Part shown: in pieces, positions 13,098-23,248 of the stretch
Layout: every line of letters begins with the position of its first letter
How positions within the stretch are numbered: the stretch's first letter is position 1
Assembly (NCBI RefSeq): GCF_029962835.1
Contig: NC_080583.1
Span: 68,805,158-68,869,157, forward strand
Length of the DNA stretch: 64,000 bases
Origin: Magnolia sinica
Taxonomy: Eukaryota; Streptophyta; Magnoliopsida; Magnoliales; Magnoliaceae
Direction: 5' to 3'
The notes under the pieces: generated by a model
What the model was told of the DNA's origin: nothing
Databases searched by the model: none
The model's input: only the letters and a program-made list of their open reading frames with translations
Made by a program: the position numbers and the translations under genes

Positions 13098-15473
13098 GGG
13101 TCTTATCAAAACCTCATCTCGTACTATTGCCGCATGAATTAATACTTCCCAGAAACCAATTCTAAGTTCATGCCCCCCTACTTTTGTGAGCGGATCCTTG
13201 CTCAAAACAACTCCTTTAGCAATAGTAACCTCGGGTTTCGTGATACTTGTAAGACTAACTCCAGTCACATCCTTGAAAATAAAATATACCATCTAATTAA
13301 GAACACAATAACATCAAAATATAATAAAAGAACTATCCACTTAGTATAAGGAATTACCCCGGCACTAGTGCAACTCGTGGTCTTCCCCTTATTCGTCGAG
13401 TGTTTCTGCAAATAATAACTCAATATCAATCATCATATACCAACTAAACTATATATAATCTAGGATATAGTGCATATGTAAATATATACATGTATATAAT
13501 ATCATTACCTGAGAGGTCACCCAATGGCTTGATGATGAGGACGGTTGGTTCATGTTAGAACTATCTGCAACACCAAATACTGTGGGTGGGTTATTGTTTG
13601 CATTGTTCATAGTGACTATCAATTTCATCAGATTTTCTTTTAAGGAAGAAATTTTAACATCTCTTGCAGACGAGATTTCAACCATAGTTTGTTTAAGGGA
13701 TGACATTTCAGCTTCTCTTAAGGATGAGAGTGCAGTTATATTTTCTTTTAGAGAGACTATGTCAGCATGTAGTTCCTCATATCTTTCTTCTCTCCTTTGA
13801 GTAATGGAGGCCATCCTTTGCTGGCTGGATGTTGTGCCCCACAAATCAGATGGAGATGGTCCTAACCCATAAGTGCGGATACGACCATACCTATCTTCTC
13901 CCATGACTTGAGATAATAGGTCATTCTTTGTCGTGCTATTTTGTGAGGCTTCAGGTTGCTGAGATATTTCTTCATTGAGTTTTGCCTACAATAATAATTA
14001 TCACATGGTAACAATTAATGTGTAAATACTATAGTTGCTGCTACACATTTATATGGAGCTCTTATTGCATATAAATACGTTAACATACCATTACTACTGA
14101 TGAGGCCTCATCTACAGGGTTTCCATCTTTGCATGTATGAGTCAATATAAACATATCTGCTCGGCTTAGACCCTCCCCATTGGCCTTTTTCCTCTATTAT
14201 TATGTAAGCAAGTTATATAACACAAATATACTAACATGGTTGGTCAGGTTATTAATAAAATTTACATCTTCTTCACGTATTCGCATAAAACTCTTCATGC
14301 CTGCCGCGTGGTTAATCAGTTGTTTCTTCCGATGCTCTATATTTTTTTTAGAACGAGCCTATATGTGACACACCAACAAAATAAATCATAAGATATCAAC
14401 AAAAGATTTTGTATAATTCTATAATTGAATGAGGCATACCTTCCCCTCTTCAGAGCTCCAAAATTAAACGAGAGTCTTCCATTGATTCTCTTGGTCCCAC
14501 TCATTAAGATTTGTGAGCCGCTCCTCATCAGTCTCATGAGAAGAGTAGTGGAGTTTCTTCATCTTGCGCTTCCATTCCCTCCATTTTTTACCAATTAACT
14601 TCAGCACCCAAGCCTTAGCATTACCGTCAAACTCAAACTTTGACTGCATCACATGTTAAAAGCAGATAATCACATAATGAACAAAAAAAAAGCATCGTAA
14701 CCATTACCAGGACAAGCCCCCACATATCATCTTTCTTCGCATTCGTCATCGCCCTCAAATCATTAAATGTAAGGGGAACATATTCCCCATTGCGTGTTGT
14801 TGTTCCTATGAAATTTGTCAGCTTACTAGCATTGTCACAAATGGGCTGCCCTACATCATTGACGGAAATAGAAATTCGTTGACCATCACGCATTTTCCAT
14901 ACATCAAAACATTGTGTGGGGCCTCGAGTCCTTGGTTTCTTAGATGTTGAATCTGTTGAATAAAATCACAGTGGTACATATAAAACTAATTAACAAAAGC
15001 AAATTACATGGTATAACACATATTGTCCACGAGAGGAACACATTTTTGTTATACTGCTAGTAGCCCGAGGCAGCTGAGGCTGGGTAGGACCAACATTAGT
15101 TTGGGGCAGCTGAGGCTGGCTGGTGCTATCAGTCATAGGGCTTACAGATTGCTTAACCCTGCGTCTAGTACTCATGTTCTACACCTGTATATGTCTAGCA
15201 ATATGATAATTAAATATTTCTCATTTACATGGAGATTCATAAAATGAACAACTTGATTTGTGGAGAGTTACATATTGACATATACAAGCTGTACAAATTG
15301 CGAATCCCATTATCAATGGAACATATTCCAAAATCATCATATCAAGTAAAAGACATGTGAATTTCTATACAATAAAAATAAATGAACATGGGAAAATAAT
15401 AATAACTCAACTATATAAAAAAAGACATGTGAATTTCTCTTTCATACTTTAGGACAATCTAGTATATAAGAAA

Positions 15474-16512
15474 TCAATTATTGTATATAATGTCATTTTC
15501 ATCACAATCAAACAACTCAGTATCATCTACTCAGTCATCTACCATTGTCTGGGTAGGTGGTAAAGGTGTAATAATTATTGTACCATCGATATCTGTCCTT
15601 TCCCAACTATCAATTTCATCACTCGGATCTTCCGAACTTTAATCATTGCATGACAAGCTTCCCAAGTATGCATCAACATCATCTGTAAACTCCTCCCCAT
15701 GCATCTCAAACAAGTCCCTAGGTTTCACCCTCACCACAACATGCCAATCCTTCTCGACAGGGTCTTGCACATAGAACACCTGCTCAACTTGAGATGCAAA
15801 CACAAATGGTTCATCTGATTGATGTTCAAATATTTTCCATCTGGAAGCACCACATATACCACATGATTGCTCATCGACAGCCTTCTTCTAATATAACATA
15901 CAATCATTAGGACAAGTATCAATTTTATTGTATTTTAGACCCAAGTCCCCAATAATCTTCTTAGTCTCATAGAAAGACCTTTGTAAGGTTTTACCTTCGG
16001 GAAGTGCATCCTTTAGCAATTCAAGTAACATCGTGAATGACTTGTCACTCCATCTACCAAGGCACTTTATGTGATATAGTCGAATAACGAAAGAGAGCTT
16101 ACTAAACTTCTTGCAGCCTGGGTGTAATTCCTTATCGGCGTCTTCTACTAATTTGAAAAATTGTTGTGCTTCGGTATTAAGCCCCTGTGTAGGTCTATAT
16201 GTTGCATCACTCTCGTGATCATCTGGGCCTGAAAAATCGAATGCATCGTGTAACAATTCGTACATATTATCATTTGGATCCAAATTAGGCATATAAGAAG
16301 ATGTGGCTTCCCCATGAAAACGCCAATGAGTAGAACTCGTATTAAATCTGTCACACACAATATGATCGTATGCTTCTTGTTGAGATACGCAGAAGCTGTT
16401 ATTGCAGTTCTTACATGGACATAGGATCCTCCCTCTATCACTTGCATTTGTAAATGAAAAGTCTAGGAATTTCGTAGCTCCACTTAAGTATGCATTACTT
16501 ACCCTAAATCAT
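15474..16512 (-). pseudogene. CACTA tnp2-type transposase, core-deleted
   Basis: The N-terminal part is a Transpos_assoc zinc-finger-like domain (about 16500-16350): NAYLSGATKF followed by CPCKNCNN and a His downstream. Next is the start of the Tnp2 domain with KKFSKLSFVIRLYHIK, WSDKSFTMLLELLK and GDLGLKYNKIDTCPNDCMLY. Straight after the CGASRWK motif the frame jumps to what is normally a much later region, VFASQVEQVFYVQDPVEKDW and VKPRDLFEMHGEEF (DUF4216-like), and runs to a TGA at 15474. The several hundred residues normally between them, including the DDE catalytic core, are missing, yet the reading frame is kept across the join. One in-frame TAG stands where family members have Trp after CMLY, and a TAA falls in the tail. 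It is dead as a transposase, although its DNA-binding half could still be made. Confidence 0.8.
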
Positions 16513-17456
16513 TCAATGCAATTGGAGGACATATCAAACAATGTATCTTAACCATTGGGCAACAACAACTGGAAGGAGAAGTTACTAAGATACCTTAACA
16601 AATGAATCCAACTCTTATCTATCACTATGTTCCTCGACTACTTCAACAAGTTAGTTGAAATACAACGTGAGCCCGACAAAGCTTCCTAGGAGAGAAACTA
16701 AAATGGGTTTAAGAGAAATTTACGGAAGAGTACTAAAGAGACAAATTATAATGAAACAAGCACCATTATTGCTTACCTCACAAGCGACGACAATTTAGGC
16801 ATCTAATAGAATCTCTAATGGTATCTTTAACTGACTAACTAAATCAGTCACCCATCCAAGACTGGATAGATTATAATACTTTCATGTTCCCATTTAAATG
16901 CCCACACCGAAATTCCAGCAGCATCTCCCCATGTCTCTCCGAATACGTTGATCTTGCATTTGATTCCTATGTCAAGTATCCACATAATGTGAGGATATTT
17001 GACATTAAAAATAAATATAAGAAAAGTAACCAGAGAGAAAAGGATAGATACAACACAAAACTAGCATGTGCATTTAAATCAGGGAACCAAAAGCATTCTA
17101 ATCTATCCATCCTTGAATTGTCCAAATGTGGGACAATTTGAAAATTTTTATGCCTCTAAAAGCACACTATATCTATGCTTGGCCAAATAAAAATTCTCAA
17201 ATGGGCAACTGATTGTCCTATACTTAAACAATTACATAATCAATCACAATTGGCATTCATCATCTAGCTAAATAATAACAGAATGAATTTTAAACTAAAT
17301 AAATGAATTTTGTTTTGATAAATTAACCTAGTAATATTTACTACATACTAGTAACATACGAGCAATATTGGGGCACCATACCATAGGCTGCAAGAATATC
17401 ATGTCCCCTTAAAAAGTAAATCCTCCAAGGATAACATACATATATATATATGTATA

Positions 17457-17551
<95 letters not shown>

Positions 17552-17904
17552 AGTTGTTTATTGTCATTCACAATCACAAGTATCATTCATCATCCAACTA
17601 ACTATTAACAACATTTACAAAAATAAAAGACATCCAACCAACTCTATATAATAACTTGCAACTTAACCTGCTGGGAATCGTCATACACCGTAATATCTTA
17701 CGGTAGAGCGGGTTCTGAGGAGTTACAAGTTGGGCCTCTTGGAAAGCATATAAATGAAGCGACAAAAATATAAATTAAGCAAGATCAATTATTTATGGAA
17801 GAGATTGATGATAACTTCTATGTTGAAATGTGTAGAATGTCATATTTGTTGAAACAGTTAATCGCCTTCTGTGGGCCACCTGTGCTCATCCAAAAGAAAT
17901 ATTA
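16513..17904. other. CACTA 5' region, non-coding, with a long (TA)n tract
   Basis: AT-rich DNA upstream of the tnp2 remnant without protein-family matches. It includes a dinucleotide tract: (GT)n at about 17456-17471 continuing as (TA)n to 17546. A Tyr/Ile-rich open frame over the (TA)n tract is an artefact. Confidence 0.5.
17456..17546. repeat. (GT)n/(TA)n microsatellite
   Basis: A compound dinucleotide repeat: about eight GT units followed by about 38 TA units without interruption. Confidence 0.95.
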
Positions 17905-18063
17905 GATACCTTTCCTCAAGAGTCATGCTGTTCTGATCATCAGGTGTGTTGTGGGTACAAAAGAAATGGATGGTAAAGAGAAAATTGACCAATGATTCCC
18001 ATTCAGTGTACACATTGGCCCCACCTGATGATCAGAATCACTCGAATTTTGAGAAAGGAATCT
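17905..18063. repeat. Inverted repeat able to form a hairpin
   Basis: The left arm starts at GATACCTTTCCTCAAG and includes TTCTGATCATCAGGTG. The right arm carries CACCTGATGATCAGAA and ends GAGAAAGGAATC. Arms of about 42 bp flank a loop of roughly 75 bp. It may be a small MITE or a fragment of one. No target duplication was identified. Confidence 0.6.
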
Positions 18064-20334
18064 ACACAGTGGGGTTCAATGTGATGGCATGATTTGTTAA
18101 AATTTGTAATCCCCACAATTGGACAGTTGAAGCTTTTGAAGGCACATCACCATACAAGACCTAATCAGCACTTCAACTTGCCAGATTATCCCTTGATACT
18201 TCTCAAAAAATACAACGAAAGGAACTAGCCTTTGGCATATAGTGGTTGACAGCTGGATGCCAAATGTTAGAATGAACAAAGCAAGTACAACTTATCTTTG
18301 AGGATCAGGAAAAGTATGATGCTTATCCCTTATAAGTATTTCCATACATTATATATAACGTACTCTTATGCATAAGATATGTAGCATTGCATTCTCCAAA
18401 AAAAAAAAAAAGAGTGCAAAATATGTAGTAGGAATTATAAGTGTTCCAAGATGCATTAGAATGTACAGTTCTTATGCATCTATTTTGTAAGCGTGGGGAC
18501 CATGTTTTGGTCATCTAGCCTATAGATACGAAGGAATCCACCATACATGGATAACGTTCCCAAGATTTCCAGATTAGATGATCCTATCCATCTCATCTAT
18601 GGCTATTATTTCGGACTGTTAATGTATTTTTCGCTAACTGTTTGTTAATCGGCTGCTTATCCAAGGGCTAGAATTGTCTATTTTGGAATAACTTTTAAGA
18701 ACTACCATTTATTTTGGATTCCTTCTAATCAACAGCCTGAATTACTGAGCTAAGGAAGGATCTTGCATGTGCAAATTGACCCATCAGGGCCCAATGTGAC
18801 TGGTTGACTACCTAGCCTAGAAACCCTACTTTGAATATTCTGTTGCTTTTTGTACATTACTGTGTGCTGAGATGTGTTCTGAGATGTATTGTGAATAAAA
18901 AAAGTCTTAAGTGGCTGAATGACAGGTTCTAATGAGTCTATCAGTCATTTTACCCTGTTGTTTTACTCTGTGGGTTATGTGGGACTGGATCATTAGATTC
19001 AAACCTAAACATACAAAGTAGAATTTATGATCTAACAAAGAAGATTAGAATATGTATATATGTATTTGTGTGTATGCACGCATGCATGTAAGTATCCTTG
19101 CTAACATTTAAACCCTTTTACTTGCCAGACAAAAAATTGCGCATGAAAAGAAAAGTTGATCAGCATGGATTTGTTGCTATGTGAAAAGCACCTTACCTGT
19201 GAAGATATACAAGCAGTGAGGCAATAAAAACCTTTATTATCTTCCACTGGTATGCCAATAGTTTCAACCAGTCTATTATCCTCCAACTTGATCAATATAT
19301 GAAATTCAATCAGAGATAAACCAAAACTGCAGGAAGTTATTTTTCTTGCACCCACCAACTCAAAGATCAGAGTTGCCAACTAGTCACCTAGTAAAGTTTG
19401 AAATTAACATCAAACCATATCAACTCTACTAATTATTGATGAATAAATATTTGCTGAAGGAGAAAGATAAGCATAAGAGCAAAAGAGATTCAAAGATTTT
19501 AAAAACATAGTTGGAAAAATAAGATGTTTCCATTGGCTGATCTGATAAATGTATCAGAGGCTAATGCAACAGGGGACCAAGTACAATATCAGGTAAGAAC
19601 CACCTTTTGAAAGATCTAGAGTGGAGTAGGGCCCACTGTATTAGGACTTCATAAAATATTGAGATATTAATATGCCCATGACCTCAAGGTAGCAAAAGGA
19701 AGAAAGCAGAGTCAAGGCATTTAGACCCTGTGAAGTGACATGTAAAAGCCTCAAGGAAGATGGGCATAATCCAAATGAAAATAACTATAACAAAAAAGGA
19801 GAAAAAATAAAAAGGTAAAAAGGGAACAACCTTGCAAAATAAACCAAATGATTTAAACATGAAAATATGGATAAGGTGTCCACAAGTAGTTAATGTGAAA
19901 GTAATGAACAACTAAAAGGTTTTATCATAGCGATCATAGAATAGTTGACATTTTAGCTATCCACGGTATATCAAGTTACCAACTACCAAGTAGGCAAGTA
20001 ATCCCACAAAAAAAGTAATCCCACAAAAAAGCAATTGAACAAGTAAAACAGAAGAAAAGCAACTGGACTAGTTAGGAAACCAACAAGCAAAAAAGTAAAA
20101 ACTAATAAATGAGAAAGAGTCAAGACTTGAGACTCAAACAGGAGAGAAATACAACAAAGGGTTAGGATCCTTCAATGTGACATTTGAAAAAAAAGATCCT
20201 CTAGTGTGGGAGTCCGGAAGATTTCCATGGAAACTCCCATACACAATGTGGTACATCACATCAACAGTTTGGATCACCAAACCATAGGCCCCACCAATAT
20301 GGAATCCTCTGAATAAGTGAATTATACTTTTACT
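18064..20334. other. Non-coding CACTA 5' region, one exon-like piece
   Basis: Mostly AT-rich DNA without family matches. One minus-strand stretch ending at 19197 reads RLVETIGIPVEDNKGFYC and abuts a consensus donor (CACAG|GTAAGG), so it may be another captured exon. I cannot name its source. Confidence 0.35.
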
Positions 20335-20594
20335 GATGAACACAAACCTATAATGCCTCATTTCTTCAAATCAGGTCTAAGAGAATGACACACTTCCTAC
20401 AGATTTTTTATAGCAAATGAGAAGCAAGGTGCTGAAATATATTCATGAAGTAAGAACCTCTGTTGATGAACAAGACCCTAATATGTCTCATTTCTTCAAA
20501 TCAGGTCCAAGAGAATGGCACACTTCCTACAGATTTTTTATAGTAAACGAGAAGCAAGGTGCTGAAACATTTTCAAGAAGTAAGAACTTCAATC
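20335..20594. repeat. Two-copy tandem repeat, 130-bp period
   Basis: GATGAACA starts at 20335 and again at 20465, and the following roughly 120 bp are about 90% alike (CTCATTTCTTCAAATCAGG, then CACTTCCTACAGATTTTTTA in both). An open frame across the second unit (20417-20695) has no family match. Confidence 0.85.
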
Positions 20595-20962
20595 TAAGAT
20601 TGAAGATGACCACCAAATATGTGTTGAATAAGAGTCATCTATTGAGTGCTATGATCCAGGGCATTTTCTCCCCCAAATTCATCAAGGAAAACTGACTGCA
20701 TTATGTCAATTGCAAACCTGGAAAGTATATGATGAAAAGTTACATCCAGACTACAAATCAGTAAAGGCCAGCAGGCTTCAGATTCACAGAATAGGAACTA
20801 GAGACTCTGTTAGCAGAAGAAGAAGGGTTAGCATGGATGAAATAACTGAAATTACCTTATGATTAGATGTGGTCATAGATAATCTATTAATTACTTGAGA
20901 GAAGTCCCCATGTTTGCATCGAAATCTGTTCTAGCTTGAGAGAAAAACCAGATTCGGTCTGT

Positions 20963-20964
<2 letters not shown>

Positions 20965-21011
<47 letters not shown>

Positions 21012-21153
21012 AACCCTAGAGGAGAAGAGGTGGATTAAGATAGGGGAAACAACGAGATGGTCGATTGAGAGAGGGAAAAGGGGAAATAGAGAGAGAGGGT
21101 TGATTGAGAAAGGGGAAATAGGTGGAGATGGTGATGGCTATTGCTGCATCTAA

Positions 21154-21203
<50 letters not shown>
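20965..21203. repeat. Two (GA)n tracts near the CACTA end
   Basis: (GA)n at 20965-21009 and 21157-21203, separated by GA-rich DNA. They lie 140-380 bp inside the CACTA terminus, where the 5' leader of the transposase transcript would be expected. Confidence 0.9.
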
Positions 21204-21207
<4 letters not shown>

Positions 21208-21327
21208 GAGGGGGGAGCAAAAGAAGCAAAAGAGTCTAGGGCTTTTTGTACGGTATTTATACCGATCGCAAACCGACGCCCCATTTTAATTAACGCCGCT
21301 GATTAGCCAAATACATCATCGGCTAAT

Positions 21328-21345
21328 CCTCCTTTTGTTGTAGTG
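21328..21345 (-). repeat. CACTA 5' terminal inverted repeat
   Basis: The plus strand reads CCTCCTTTTGTTGTAGTG, the reverse complement of CACTACAACAAAAGGAGG. The immediately internal dyad at 21301-21328 is the kind of subterminal motif bound by TnpA. A 3-bp target duplication would be expected next to it (CTT at 21346-21348), but the partner end is not located. Confidence 0.75.
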
Positions 21346-21448
21346 CTTGTGGCACACCACACAATCCGCTTCCCCTGCAAATCCGGGCAGGGATTCGGTA
21401 CTAACCCGTCAGGATCTAGATAGAGAAAGACAGTCCAGTCTAGCGCTA

Positions 21449-21872
21449 TGTGGGGTCTACTGTGATGTATGTGTTTTATCCACGCCGTCCATCCGTTTTT
21501 TCATATCATTTTAGGGAATAATACCAAAAGACAGGCAGATCTAAGGCTCATGTAGGCAACACTACAGGAGATAGTAGGAATTGGGTGCCTACCATTGAAA
21601 ATTTCTTAAGGATACAGAGGGCTTTGATCAAGCTTATTTTTGTATTTTCTCTTCACCCAGGTCTATTTGACCTTATGAAGAGGTTAGATGGCAAATAACC
21701 TCACGGTGGACCTTAGGAAGGTGTTAAATTAGGTAGTCATTCCATTCCCACTACTTTTCGTGGTGTGATCGGCTTGAACTTTGGATCTGCATATTTTTTG
21801 AGATCATGCTTTAGAATGATATAAAAAATTTGATGGACAGTGTAAATATAACACATAAATCATGGTGGGCCT
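21449..21872. repeat. Foldback repeat, copy 1
   Basis: A roughly 420-bp element whose left end (GGGGTCTACTGTGATGTATG, then CCACGCCGTCCATCCG) is mirrored at the right end (ATCATGGTGGGCC). The two halves are imperfect inverted copies of each other. It has no coding capacity and sits just outside the CACTA terminus. Confidence 0.8.
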
Positions 21873-22609
21873 AGAAAAGTATTAGGGATTTAAAAAATAT
21901 ATATATTTGAAAAATATTTGCGATAGATTCACCATTAAGTTAGACCGCTTAACATCGATGGCTTTCGTTAATAAACACACCCTAAGTGTCCAATTTAGCC
22001 TAACCATGTTGTTCTCCTAACTTTTCTAAGCCCTTTTCATGTTGGGCACGATCAAAAGCTATACTCCAACTAAAACTTACAATTTATAATAAACACAAAT
22101 AAAAGGGACTTTTGATCGTCAATATGATGGAATCTCACAAATCCGGCATGGGCAACGCATGATAGCGGGTTGGCTAGCTAAAGTAGCTTCTCGTGCCCCA
22201 AAATCATAAATGATATGTCCAACCAGTTTATGAGATACGACTGTTTTAAGGTTTCGACGGTCTGAATCATTTTTGCCTCCGATTGAGTCTTCTTTGGTCC
22301 ATCTTTGCCATGAAACTGTCTGCAACCCGCTCTACATCATTCCATTGACAAGATTTTCAATGTGTCGGCCCATCCATGGTGGTGCCCATAAAAAGACATG
22401 GGCCTCAAAAAAATCACTGAGCACATTTTTGCATGAAGTGCACATTCTTGTAGGTTCCATCATTCCACTCTATCAAAGCTATACCAAAGGTCACGGAGTA
22501 AACTCAATAAAAATCCAAATTAATTACAAAAAAAAATAATAATAATAAAAAATTACTTGGCCTCTGTTTGAAACATATATCATGAAAGAGAGAAAAAATA
22601 ATAATAATC

Positions 22610-23248
22610 TTACAAGTATTTATGCTTTTTCCTATATGGTCCCATGGGCCCTAAATGTCTATCTTGGAGGGTCCCAAAATTATCATTTATGGTCCACTCG
22701 TTCAATCCTCGTGGAACTTGATTCCTGTCATGGATTCCAAGTGCTTGCAAGTTAGTTACATAATTGATGAATTCAGGATTGTAATCCAGAGCAGATGAGT
22801 CTTGAGAAGGCGGGATGGAGGAGTGGACCGTGCAACCTAACATCTCATCTTCACCTGAATAGTTATCAAATGGTAGATAATCTGGGAAAAGAAACCCAGG
22901 TGGGTAACTATAACTTTCTTTAGCCACAAGAGGGTTAACACCAGCTGTTGTCAAACCCACTTCACTTTTGGGATATTCACTGCTACCTTCAGTACAAATT
23001 TCTGCACTTTCTCCTTCGAAGTCTACCGAGTTTATCCATTCCTCCCATTCATCGTAATTGTCATTGTAAGAAATTGTTGAATTTGCTCCTTCTTGCACTT
23101 CATTAGAAATTATTGCATTTGTTTCTTCATCTTGTGCTTCATTAGAAATTATTGCATTTGTTTCTTCATCTTTTACTTCGTTGGGATTGCCATTGGTATT
23201 TTTCTTTTCACTTCTTTCGTAGATCCTACATAGAACCCAACCGTCCAA
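22610..23248 (-). CDS. NAC gene exon 3 with C-terminal region
   Basis: 212 codons and stop TAA (22610-22612). It begins with subdomain E ([16 protein letters not shown]) and continues into a variable acidic region containing two 13-residue units ([11 protein letters not shown]) encoded by a 39-bp tandem duplication (about 23098-23176). Trp- and acidic-rich stretches ([15 protein letters not shown]) resemble NAC transactivation regions. Confidence 0.9.
   Translation of the reverse strand: MDGWVLCRIYERSEKKNTNGNPNEVKDEETNAIISNEAQDEETNAIISNEVQEGANSTISYNDNYDEWEEWINSVDFEGESAEICTEGSSEYPKSEVGLTTAGVNPLVAKESYSYPPGFLFPDYLPFDNYSGEDEMLGCTVHSSIPPSQDSSALDYNPEFINYVTNLQALGIHDRNQVPRGLNEWTINDNFGTLQDRHLGPMGPYRKKHKYL

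Larger units (their letters stand above)
8990..15180 (-). pseudogene. CACTA second gene, Ptta/Transposase_24 family, split by an LTR insertion
   Basis: Exons read leftwards from ATG 15175. Exon 1, 15175 to about 15030, is Ser/Pro/Gln-rich (MSTRRRVKQSV). Exon 2, about 14955-14713, has RGPTQCFDVWKMRDGQRI and GQPICDNASKLTNFIGT, diagnostic of this family. Exon 3, about 14645-14440, has KKWREWKRKMKKLHY and the WSSEEGK motif. Exon 4, about 14360-14245, has SKKNIEHRKKQLINHAAG. Exon 5 is about 14195-14095. Exon 6, about 13985-13510, is a predicted coiled coil. A short exon lies near 13400. The last has VGGHELRIGFWEVLIHAAIV, ending at 13103, and resumes beyond the insertion at 9169 with YGRYKTIGDAIGTSIV. 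Introns have GT/AG ends (for example acceptor TTCAACAG at exon 2). In-frame stops occur in exon 3 and after GTSIV, the latter replacing a conserved Trp. In active elements this protein binds subterminal repeats. Here it is non-functional. Confidence 0.75.

Noticed and set aside
13449-13904. Independent coiled-coil host gene
   Set aside because: It lies in order between exons of the Transposase_24-type gene with matching splice borders, so it is an exon of that transposon gene.
17341-17586. Tyr/Ile repeat protein over the TA tract
   Set aside because: A (TA)n microsatellite read in frame.
22119-22539. Additional exons beyond the NAC stop codon
   Set aside because: The NAC frame closes normally at 22610-22612 and the frames downstream show no family match or splice continuity.
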